From Actinomycetota bacterium (GTDB lineage: Bacteria > Actinomycetota > Geothermincolia > Fen-727 > Anoxymicrobiaceae), in assembly GCA_016649525.1 (NCBI GenBank), contig JAENXM010000127.1:1-5415 (forward strand): DNA of 5,415 bases, in the 5' to 3' direction. Position 1 is the stretch's first letter. Each line of letters starts with the position of its first letter. A program made the position numbers and the translations under genes. Below the pieces are notes generated by a model. It searched no databases. It was not told where the DNA came from and worked only from the letters and a program-made list of their open reading frames with translations. Shown piece after piece: positions 1 to 5,408 of the stretch.

Positions 1-620
1 ACCTCGAGGAGGAGCTCGGCGACCTGCTCCTGCAGGTCGTCTTTCAGTCGAGGATCGCCGAGGAGTGCGGTCGCTTCGATCTTTCGGATGTCGTAGACGG
101 GATAACGGAGAAGCTGGAGCGCCGACACCCGCACATATTCGGTGACGTGGAGGCCGCCACCGCGGAGCAGGTCTCCATCAACTGGGACCGCATAAAGAGG
201 GAAGAGGAAGGCGAGACAGAGGGCATCAAGATGCCGGAAGGCCTGCCCGCGGTGATGTCCGCGCTGAAGATACAGGGGCGAGCCGCACGCGACGGCTTCG
301 ACTGGACGGAAGGGGCCGACGTCTTCGTGAAGCTGGAAGAGGAGATCGAGGAGCTCAGGAGGGCGAAAGGCGGGCTCCGTGAAGAGCTTACGAGGGAGCT
401 AGGCGACGTCCTTTTCACCGTGGTCAACCTCTCGCGTCACCTCGGCCTTGACCCGGAGCAGGCGCTGCGCGCGACCTGCCGTGAGTTCGTCAGGCGGTAC
501 GCCCTGATGGAAGGAGAAGCCGGGAGGCGGTGTAGTGATCTGGCTTCGCTTTCGCCCGAGGAAAAAGAGAGTCTCTGGCAGAAGGCTAAAGGGGAACGAT
601 TCGAAGGGGAGGAAGCATGA
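1..620 (+). CDS. mazG: MazG nucleoside triphosphate pyrophosphohydrolase, 3' part (5' end outside window)
   Basis: The open frame enters from the left edge (first full codon at position 3) and gives 205 residues ending in TGA at 618-620. MazG hydrolyses NTPs/dNTPs to NMP plus pyrophosphate and acts in nucleotide-pool cleaning; E. coli MazG has about 263 residues, so roughly the first 60 are missing. Both tandem MazG domains are visible. The first shows EELGDLLLQVVF at the edge, then KLERRHPHIFGD and a W-x2-IK motif. The second shows KLEEEIEEL (about 330-356), the acidic RELGDVLF motif (about 393-416), VNLSRHLGLDPEQAL, EFVRRYALME, and a final W-x2-AK. The acidic EE-x2-E and E-x2-D patterns are the Mg2+-binding sites of the fold. 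Where many homologues have T-N-x-K/E-F before the RR pair, this one has T-C (codon 477-479). The GTG at 147 is an internal Val codon, because homology continues upstream of it. The stop overlaps the eno start (ATGA), implying translational coupling. Confidence 0.93.
   Translation, partial: LEEELGDLLLQVVFQSRIAEECGRFDLSDVVDGITEKLERRHPHIFGDVEAATAEQVSINWDRIKREEEGETEGIKMPEGLPAVMSALKIQGRAARDGFDWTEGADVFVKLEEEIEELRRAKGGLREELTRELGDVLFTVVNLSRHLGLDPEQALRATCREFVRRYALMEGEAGRRCSDLASLSPEEKESLWQKAKGERFEGEEA
606..612 (+). promoter_or_regulatory. Ribosome binding site of eno, inside mazG
   Basis: A purine run GGGGAGG ends 4 bases before the ATG at 617, within the last codons of mazG. It supports this ATG as the eno start. 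The protein also begins at the usual distance before the conserved AREILDSRGNPT motif. Confidence 0.7.
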
Positions 621-1912
621 GCGCGATCTCGGACATGTACGCCCGCGAGATACTGGACTCACGGGGGAATCCCACCGTTGAGGTTGACGTCCTTCTTACT
701 GGCGGTGTCTTTGGGAGGGCTGCTGTGCCCTCGGGCGCCTCGACCGGGACGTTCGAGGCGCTGGAACTCCGAGACGGAGAGGACGGCCGGTACGGCGGAA
801 AGGGCGTCAGGGTCGCGGTCAGGAACGTGAACGAGGTGATCGCGCCGGAGCTCCTCGGGATGGACGCGGATGAGCAGGGTGAGGTAGACCGCGCGCTCAT
901 CGGCCTTGACGGAACCCCCAACAAGGGGAAGCTCGGAGCGAACGCTGTACTGGGTGCCTCCCTCGCCGTCGCGCGGGCGGCAGCGGCCGACCACGGGCTG
1001 CCCCTCTACCAGTACATCGGGGGGGTGGAGGCGAACGTGCTGCCGGCCCCCATGATGAACGTCGTTAACGGGGGGCGACACGCCGCGAACAGCATAGATC
1101 TGCAGGAGTTCATGATAATGCCTCTAGGCGCCGACAGCTTCTCGGGCGCGCTACAGATGTGCGCGGAGACTTACCATGTGCTCAAGGGCGTCCTCGAGGC
1201 GGCCGGCCTCTCGACGGGTGTGGGGGACGAGGGGGGCTTCGCCCCCGACCTACCGGGAAGCGACGAGGCGCTGAGGACCCTGGTTGAAGCGGTTGAAAAA
1301 GCCGGTTACTCGCCGGGAGAGGATATCCACCTGGCGCTCGATCCGGCGGCGAGCGAGTTCTACCGGGATGGCATGTATGTCCTGTCCGGCGAGGGGAAGA
1401 CCCTGTCGCCCCACGAGATGGTCGAGTACTACGCGGATCTCGTCGAACGGTATCCGATAGTAAGCATAGAGGACGGGATGGCGGAGGAGGACTGGGACGG
1501 CTGGAAGCTCCTGACAGATGAACTGGGTGAGAAGATACAGCTGGTCGGCGACGACCTTTTCGTTACGAACGCGGAGAGGTTAAAGAGGGGTATAGACCTC
1601 GGGATCGCCAACTCCATCTTGATAAAGGTGAACCAGATGGGGACGCTCACCGAGGCGCTCGAGACGATAGCCGTCGCCCAGGGAGCCGGATACAGCGCGG
1701 TGGTGTCGCACCGCTCCGGCGAAACCGAGGACAATACGATAAGCGACTTATCCGTCGCTACGAGGCTAGGGCAGATCAAGGCGGGCGCACCGTGCCGCGG
1801 TGAAAGGGTGACCAAGTACAACCAGCTGCTGCGCATCGAGGAAAACCTGGGCGAGGATGCGAAGTATGCGGGTGGGACGGCGCTGCGCGGGTGGGGCTCC
1901 GCCGAGACCTAA
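617..1912 (+). CDS. eno: Enolase (phosphopyruvate hydratase)
   Basis: Enolase converts 2-phosphoglycerate to phosphoenolpyruvate in the cytoplasm. The product has 431 residues, the normal bacterial length, and the family signatures run end to end. These are AREILDSRGNPTVEV (9-23), the SGAST mobile loop (39-43), LGANAVLGASLAVARAAA (106-123), NGGRHAANSIDLQEFM (151-166), GDEGGFAP (203-210), SIEDGMAEEDWDGW (283-296), GDDLFVTN (311-318), ILIKVNQMGTLTE (334-346), SHRSGETED (364-372) and APCRGERVTKYNQLLRIE (391-408). By alignment to the family, E205 and K337 are the catalytic pair, D242, E285 and D312/D313 bind Mg2+, H155 sits in a substrate loop, and H365/R366/S367 with K388 contact the substrate. 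One small oddity is HAAN at 155-158, where HADN or HAGN is more common. The start overlaps the mazG stop, and pyk follows after 12 bases. All catalytic residues are present, so the enzyme should be active. Confidence 0.99.
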   Translation: MSAISDMYAREILDSRGNPTVEVDVLLTGGVFGRAAVPSGASTGTFEALELRDGEDGRYGGKGVRVAVRNVNEVIAPELLGMDADEQGEVDRALIGLDGTPNKGKLGANAVLGASLAVARAAAADHGLPLYQYIGGVEANVLPAPMMNVVNGGRHAANSIDLQEFMIMPLGADSFSGALQMCAETYHVLKGVLEAAGLSTGVGDEGGFAPDLPGSDEALRTLVEAVEKAGYSPGEDIHLALDPAASEFYRDGMYVLSGEGKTLSPHEMVEYYADLVERYPIVSIEDGMAEEDWDGWKLLTDELGEKIQLVGDDLFVTNAERLKRGIDLGIANSILIKVNQMGTLTEALETIAVAQGAGYSAVVSHRSGETEDNTISDLSVATRLGQIKAGAPCRGERVTKYNQLLRIEENLGEDAKYAGGTALRGWGSAET

Positions 1913-1923
1913 AGGAAAGAGGG
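1911..1923 (+). promoter_or_regulatory. Ribosome binding site between eno and pyk
   Basis: The short eno-pyk gap is purine-rich, with AGGA at 1913-1916 placed 8 bases before the ATG at 1925. A second GAGGG at 1919-1923 lies too close to the start to be the main site. There is no room for a promoter or terminator, which supports cotranscription. Confidence 0.6.
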
Positions 1924-1924
1924 T

Positions 1925-3358
1925 ATGGCTGCCAGGATCGGCAGGCTCAAGACGAAGATAGTCTGCACCATCGGTCCGGCGTCTCGAGACGAGAAGACGC
2001 TGGCTGGAATGGTGAGAGCGGGCATGGATGTTGCCCGGATAAATACCGGCCACTGCGAGCCCGAAGAGGTCATCGAGAACACAAAGCTTCTGCAAAAGGT
2101 GGGGGGCGGCCTCGGCAAGCGCATAGGCGTGATGCTGGACCTCCAGGGGCCGCGCCTGAGGATCGGGCCCATCGAGGGCGGGAGCGCGGAGCTTCGACCC
2201 GGAGCTGATTTCATCGTCACCACTGGAAAAGCGAAAGGTGACTCGAGGCGGGTCTCGGTCTCTTATGCCGGGCTCACGGGTGACTTGAAGCCGGGCGACG
2301 CGGTGCTTATGGACGACGGCCTCATAAGGCTTAAGGTCCGGGACGTGAGCGGGAACGAAATACGCTGCAAGGTCGTCGAGGGCGGCGTCCTCATCCAGGG
2401 CAAAGGGATGAACTTCCCGGGCGTGGCCATCGGACTTCCCGCGTTCACGAAACGCGACAGGCGCTACCTGGAGGTGGGCCTCAAGGCCGGCGTTGACTGG
2501 GTCTCGCAGTCTTTCGTGCGTGACGCGGCCGACGTTCACATGTTGCGGAAGGCGATTGACGGGCTCGGTTACCGTACCCCCATTATGGCCAAGGTGGAAA
2601 AGGGTGAGGCGGTGGAGAACATCGACTCCATAATGAAGGTCGCGGACGGGGTGATGGTGGCCCGCGGTGACCTTGGTGTCGAGATGAGCACGGAGGACGT
2701 GCCGCTTGTGCAGAAGGAGCTGATAGACAGGGCGCTGCGTGCGGTCCGGCCCGTTGTTACCGCGACGCAGATGCTCGAGTCCATGGTCGAGAACCCGCGG
2801 CCGACCAGGGCGGAGGCGAGCGACGTCGCAAACGCGATACTCGACGGCACGGACGCGGTGATGCTTTCCGCCGAGACGGCCCTCGGGGCGCATCCCGTGA
2901 AAGTCGTGGAGACGATGGCGAGAATCGCGGCGAGGGCGGAGAAGGCAATCGACTACGAGCGTCTTCTGGAGGAGAGGGGACGCTGGACTCAGAGACAAAC
3001 GGCCGATGCAATCGGGTACGCGGCCTGCCGGATAGCGGCCGACCTCAAAGCCAGAGCCATCGTCACCATAACCCGGTCAGGGTACACTGCGAAGCTCGTC
3101 GCGCGCTATCGCCCTTCCGTGCAGATACTCGCGGTAAGCTCGGACGCGGAAGTGGCGGACGGAATGTCGCTTGTATGGGGCGTCAGGGGTCTCGTCGTAC
3201 CGCTCGTGGACGACCTCCGGCGGGCGATAGGTGACGCCTCCCGGGCGTGCGTGCGCGGGGGCTTCGTCAAGAAGGGCGACCTCGTGGTGGTAACGGGCGG
3301 CTTTTTAGACGAGAAGGCCGGCACGACGAACATGATACACATTCATACCGTGGGTTGA
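1925..3358 (+). CDS. pyk: Pyruvate kinase with non-canonical cation/substrate motifs
   Basis: Pyruvate kinase transfers phosphate from phosphoenolpyruvate to ADP, giving pyruvate and ATP; its substrate is the product of the adjacent eno. The 477 residues match the standard bacterial form without the extra C-terminal PEP-utiliser-like domain. KTKIVCTIGPASR (9-21) opens the barrel and the B domain spans about 70-165. The barrel continues with MAKVE (catalytic K223; metal ligands E225 and D249), DGVMVARGDLGVE (241-253), TATQMLESM (279-287), PRPTRAEASDVANAILDGTDAVMLSAETA (291-319), and the C domain starts near 355 (SGYTAKLVARYRP 385-397, GTTN 466-469). The catalytic Arg (R38), Asn (N40) and His (H43) are kept. 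However, the usual NFSHG reads NTGHC (40-44), and the usual DTKGPEIR reads DLQGPRLR (72-79). This changes a Ser and a Thr known as K+ ligands and puts Arg where K+-dependent enzymes have Glu. I infer an active but possibly K+-independent enzyme. It is followed after 5 bases by the FtsB-like gene. Confidence 0.96.
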   Translation: MAARIGRLKTKIVCTIGPASRDEKTLAGMVRAGMDVARINTGHCEPEEVIENTKLLQKVGGGLGKRIGVMLDLQGPRLRIGPIEGGSAELRPGADFIVTTGKAKGDSRRVSVSYAGLTGDLKPGDAVLMDDGLIRLKVRDVSGNEIRCKVVEGGVLIQGKGMNFPGVAIGLPAFTKRDRRYLEVGLKAGVDWVSQSFVRDAADVHMLRKAIDGLGYRTPIMAKVEKGEAVENIDSIMKVADGVMVARGDLGVEMSTEDVPLVQKELIDRALRAVRPVVTATQMLESMVENPRPTRAEASDVANAILDGTDAVMLSAETALGAHPVKVVETMARIAARAEKAIDYERLLEERGRWTQRQTADAIGYAACRIAADLKARAIVTITRSGYTAKLVARYRPSVQILAVSSDAEVADGMSLVWGVRGLVVPLVDDLRRAIGDASRACVRGGFVKKGDLVVVTGGFLDEKAGTTNMIHIHTVG

Positions 3359-3363
3359 GGGCG

Positions 3364-3852
3364 ATGGCAAGACGCAGGACCGCCGTGAAGCGAAGCAGGG
3401 GCAGGGGACGGGCCGGGTGCTCGTCCACTGCTAAGAGCGGCGGACGTCGAGGGCGCAGGACACTGGCGTCGCGCCTTTCAAGGGTCTCCCCGCGTTTCGT
3501 CATAATCGCGATACTCGCCGTCGTTTTCATCGCGTTCGCCTTCGGTCCCACCATGAGGAACCTCGAGGCGACCTCCCGGCTCAAGAAAAAGGAGGCGGAG
3601 CTCAGGCAGCAGAGTTCGCTGACCGATGATCTCGAGAAGCAGGTAAAGGAGGCGCGCTCGCTCCGGTACGTCGAAGCTGAGGCGCGGCGGCAGCGTATGG
3701 TAATGCCGGGTGAGGTACTCTACCTTGTCAGCTCGGAAGACGAGGGCAAAAAGGTCGAGTACCGGGTGAAGAGCCTCCAATCGATGGATGAAGCCTGGGA
3801 GCGTGTCAGGCAGATGATGAGCCCCTCGAGTACGCAAGGCATGACCGAGTGA
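3364..3852 (+). CDS. FtsB/DivIC-family septum formation initiator protein
   Basis: The 162-residue product has the layout of a bitopic division protein. A strongly basic cytoplasmic N-terminus (1-44, rich in Arg and Lys) is followed by one membrane segment (about 45-60, FVIIAILAVVFIAFAF). A predicted periplasmic/extracellular coiled coil follows at about 66-100, then the family signature YVEAEARRQRMVMPGEVLYLV (102-122), and finally a charged tail. FtsB/DivIC proteins bridge FtsL and FtsQ in the divisome. The long basic N-terminal extension is common in actinobacterial members, and a mazG-eno-ftsB neighbourhood is known there. The ATG lies 5 bases after the pyk stop. Its only Shine-Dalgarno-like run (GAGGG, 3357-3361) is very close, so translation is probably coupled to pyk. 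An in-frame TTG at 3355 is a possible but weaker start. I leave the symbol blank because FtsB and DivIC cannot be told apart from sequence alone. Confidence 0.87.
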   Translation: MARRRTAVKRSRGRGRAGCSSTAKSGGRRGRRTLASRLSRVSPRFVIIAILAVVFIAFAFGPTMRNLEATSRLKKKEAELRQQSSLTDDLEKQVKEARSLRYVEAEARRQRMVMPGEVLYLVSSEDEGKKVEYRVKSLQSMDEAWERVRQMMSPSSTQGMTE

Positions 3853-3859
3853 CGCATGT

Positions 3860-3875
3860 GTGCCGGGCACCGGTG
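3860..3875. repeat. Overlapping palindromes upstream of the -10 box
   Basis: Two inverted repeats overlap: GTGCCGGGCAC (3860-3870, 5-base arms round one central base) and the perfect 8-base palindrome CACCGGTG (3868-3875). They abut the TATAAT box at 3876, where a repressor or activator site would sit. No poly-T follows, so they are not a terminator. An operator role is inference only. Confidence 0.35.
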
Positions 3876-3881
3876 TATAAT
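3876..3881 (+). promoter_or_regulatory. Probable -10 box of a promoter for the downstream zinc-module gene
   Basis: A perfect TATAAT stands in otherwise G+C-rich DNA, in the only sizeable gap of the window (111 bases), about 83 bases before the next start. No good -35 hexamer lies 16-18 bases upstream; the nearest partial match (GTGACG, 3849-3854) is spaced 21 bases away. Transcription would begin near 3888, giving a leader of about 75 bases. The promoter may be weak without an activator. Confidence 0.5.
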
Positions 3882-3949
3882 GGGTGAATATAAAAGCGAT
3901 GGCCAGTCTTATTGAGTCTCATGTATCGCAGAGGCCGTCTCAAGTTTTC

Positions 3950-3955
3950 GGGGAG
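3950..3955 (+). promoter_or_regulatory. Ribosome binding site that favours the TTG start at 3964
   Basis: GGGGAG at 3950-3955 is 8 bases upstream of an in-frame TTG at 3964. The alternative GTG at 3955 lies on top of this site and would have no usable spacing. The TTG start also places the protein start two residues before the first zinc-binding Cys, as is usual in this type of protein. Confidence 0.6.
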
Positions 3956-3963
3956 TGAGTGAT

Positions 3964-5352
3964 TTGGACTGCGAAAGGCATCCGGGACAGACACCCATCG
4001 GCGGGTGCCTCGAGTGCGGAAAGGGGATCTGCTCGCAGTGCGTGATCGAGACAGATCAGGTCCTGGTCTGCCCTGAATGTTTCCAGAAAGAGATAGACAG
4101 GCTTGCCGCCGCGATGGGGACCGCCCGCGGGAAGGCACCGAGGGCGAGGAAAGAAAAGGCACCGAAGGCGAGGAAGCCGAAGAAGGAGGAGCTTCCCGCC
4201 GCGCCGGAGGTGGCACCACCACCGCCTGTGATACCGCAGCAAGCGGTTACCCCGCTGCTGGACGCGGTACCTTCGGAAGAACTGCGGCCGCCACCGGTTG
4301 AAGCGCCGCCGGCGTACGGGCCGCCGCCCGAAGGCGCTTTCGAAGCGCCCCCGGTCGCCCCGGTCGAGGAGATGCCGGTTAAGCCGAAAGGAAAGGCCAG
4401 GAAAGAAAGGCCGCCAAAAGTCAAGAAGGAGAAGCCCCCGAAGGTAAAAAAGGAAAGGCCACCGAAGGCCAGGAAGTCGAAGAAGGGCGAGATGCCTGCA
4501 CCGCCCGAGGTCCCGCCGCCGCCGGTTTTGGCTGCCGTCGAGGAGGCGCCGCCCGTTGTAGCACCACCGCCTCCTTTCGTGCCACCGACCACGGGCGTGC
4601 CGCTCGAGGAAGAAGCGCCGCCGGCGTACGAGCCAACATCACCCGAAGCCCCTCCGGTCGAAGCGGAAGCAGTCCCGCTGCCTGAAGCGCCACCTACTTT
4701 CGAGGGTGCGGCAGAGCCACAGTACGCGCCGCCCCCGTTTTATGAGGAGGCGCCGCCGGTTCCGCAGCCAGAGTATGAGCAGCCGCCTGCCTATGAACCG
4801 CCCGCATATGTGCCGCCATCGCAGGAGGTACCTGTCGATGAGGGCCTCCCGGGGGGGTTCGACGAGGGCGAGGGTATGATGGAACAGGTCCGACCCGAAC
4901 ACGTGACCCGGGAGGAATACATGCCGACACCCGAGCCCCGGGAAGAGGCCGTGGCGCCCTGGGAGGACACCGGAGAGGCAGAGCCCGTCGAAGGAATCTC
5001 CGAGGTCACGGTGGCCCCTGCTGAGGAAGCGGGGGTGCCCGGGGAGGAGTGGCCGATCGAGGAAGCTCCAGTACCGGAGGCTTTGGGGGAGCCGACCCCA
5101 CCGCCGCCGACTCCACCGCCTTTCGAAGGGCCGGGCCAGGCCGAAACGGTCGAGCCGGCTGTAGAGGGAGAGGTCGTCGACGTCTCGGGGGAGGAGGAAT
5201 ACGGGGTAAAGGTGGAAGAGACAGAACCCCCGGATCAACCCCCGGGAAGGCAGATCGGAACGCAGGAAGAGCTTCACTCATTTTTCTTCGAGGATGAGAT
5301 AGATAAAAAGGGAAAGGATCAGAAGGGGGACAAGGAATCCTTCTGGGAATGA
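3964..5352 (+). CDS. Uncharacterised protein: N-terminal B-box-like zinc module and long Pro/Glu/Lys-rich disordered tail
   Basis: From the TTG start the product has 462 residues (465 if GTG 3955 is used). Residues 3-39 hold C3-x2-H6-x8-C15-x2-C18-x4-C23-x2-C26-x9-C36-x2-C39. This resembles the B-box-type zinc module found at the N-terminus of many bacterial proteins, often ahead of membrane segments. Here no hydrophobic segment or signal peptide follows. A short helix-like stretch (CFQKEIDRLAAAMG) leads into about 400 residues dominated by Pro, Glu, Ala and Val, likely disordered. Two Lys/Arg-rich blocks (56-74, 140-174) carry octapeptide repeats, and the stretches after them resemble each other at about 100-residue spacing. 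PPAY occurs at 115-118, 219-222, 274-277 and 279-282. From about 290 the tail becomes acidic, ending with a less Pro-rich, Phe/charged segment (430-462, including HSFFFEDEID). It probably has its own promoter. The function is unknown; an adaptor or scaffold that binds a polyanion through the basic blocks is only a guess. Confidence 0.78.
   Translation: MDCERHPGQTPIGGCLECGKGICSQCVIETDQVLVCPECFQKEIDRLAAAMGTARGKAPRARKEKAPKARKPKKEELPAAPEVAPPPPVIPQQAVTPLLDAVPSEELRPPPVEAPPAYGPPPEGAFEAPPVAPVEEMPVKPKGKARKERPPKVKKEKPPKVKKERPPKARKSKKGEMPAPPEVPPPPVLAAVEEAPPVVAPPPPFVPPTTGVPLEEEAPPAYEPTSPEAPPVEAEAVPLPEAPPTFEGAAEPQYAPPPFYEEAPPVPQPEYEQPPAYEPPAYVPPSQEVPVDEGLPGGFDEGEGMMEQVRPEHVTREEYMPTPEPREEAVAPWEDTGEAEPVEGISEVTVAPAEEAGVPGEEWPIEEAPVPEALGEPTPPPPTPPPFEGPGQAETVEPAVEGEVVDVSGEEEYGVKVEETEPPDQPPGRQIGTQEELHSFFFEDEIDKKGKDQKGDKESFWE
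3970..4080 (+). other. Zinc-binding module (one His, seven Cys) within the last gene
   Basis: Four paired ligands occur in 37 residues: C-x2-H, C-x2-C, C-x2-C and C-x2-C. This is enough for two tetrahedral Zn2+ sites in the cross-braced manner of B-boxes. The HP after the first ligands and the ECGKGIC core are typical of bacterial examples. The ligand set is complete. Confidence 0.75.
4129..4176 (+). repeat. Lys/Arg-rich octapeptide repeats, block A (two copies)
   Basis: Residues 56-63 (GKAPRARK) and 64-71 (EKAPKARK) are adjacent copies of an eight-residue unit with consensus E-K/R-A/P-P-K-A/V-R/K-K. The block gives a dense positive charge just after the zinc module, similar in style to the Lys/Pro/Ala tails of histone H1-like or actinobacterial HU proteins. 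That similarity is compositional, not proof of homology. Confidence 0.75.
4300..4318 (+). repeat. 19-base direct repeat, copy 1
   Basis: The sequence gaagcgccgccggcgtacg, encoding EAPPAY, occurs exactly again at 4612-4630. It lies within a longer diverged duplication of the tail, in the same relative position after a Lys-rich block. Confidence 0.7.
4405..4476 (+). repeat. Lys/Arg-rich octapeptide repeats, block B (three copies)
   Basis: Residues 148-155 (ERPPKVKK), 156-163 (EKPPKVKK) and 164-171 (ERPPKARK) are three uninterrupted copies of the same octapeptide as block A, preceded by a degenerate one (KPKGKARK, 140-147). The DNA copies differ at several third positions, so the unit is conserved beyond a recent slippage event. 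Confidence 0.8.
4612..4630 (+). repeat. 19-base direct repeat, copy 2
   Basis: This is an exact copy of the 19 bases at 4300-4318, 312 bases downstream and in the same reading frame. Further related EAPP/PPAY segments follow at about 4747-4810, but they are diverged at the DNA level. Confidence 0.7.
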
Positions 5353-5400
5353 GCCCGGACCCCGCAGGCGACCTCGTCCCGTCACCGAGGCAGCTGAACC

Positions 5401-5408
5401 AAGGAGAT
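5401..5408 (+). promoter_or_regulatory. Strong Shine-Dalgarno for a gene beginning beyond the right edge
   Basis: AAGGAGAT is a near-perfect anti-16S match, lying 7 bases before the end of the window. No start codon at proper spacing is present before the edge, so the gene it serves should start at or just past 5415. The 48 bases between the preceding stop and this site hold no terminator, so the two genes may be cotranscribed. Confidence 0.55.

Noticed and set aside
147..149. GTG as the start of mazG
   Set aside because: Clear MazG first-domain sequence (EELGD, RRHPHIF) is encoded upstream in the same frame up to the left edge, so this is an internal Val codon.
1766..2998. Minus-strand open frame of 410 residues across the eno end and pyk
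   Set aside because: Its + strand is fully occupied by eno and pyk with end-to-end family conservation. The antisense product is His/Arg/Leu-rich with no recognisable motif.
3247..3363. Possible upstream extension of the FtsB-like protein by 39 residues from an ATG within pyk
   Set aside because: It would overlap the conserved C-terminus of pyk by over 100 bases. The ATG at 3364 already gives a normal basic N-terminus and membrane segment.
3921..3962. 13-codon open frame in the leader of the zinc-module gene, ending 1 base before the TTG start
   Set aside because: It has no Shine-Dalgarno and no run of regulatory codons, and it is short enough to arise by chance.
4056..4592. Long minus-strand open frame (178 residues) opposite the zinc-module gene
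   Set aside because: It is Gly/Ser/Phe low-complexity, the mirror of Pro/Lys/Glu codons on the + strand. It has no recognisable domain, and the + frame has a clear zinc module.
4639..5277. Minus-strand open frame of 212 residues
   Set aside because: It is an antisense shadow of the Pro/Glu-rich tail, made of Arg/Leu-rich sequence without family features. G+C-rich DNA commonly leaves such frames open.
5372..5390. Inverted repeat CCTCG...CGAGG after the last gene
   Set aside because: Only 5 base pairs with a 9-base loop and no following T-run, so it does not support a rho-independent terminator.
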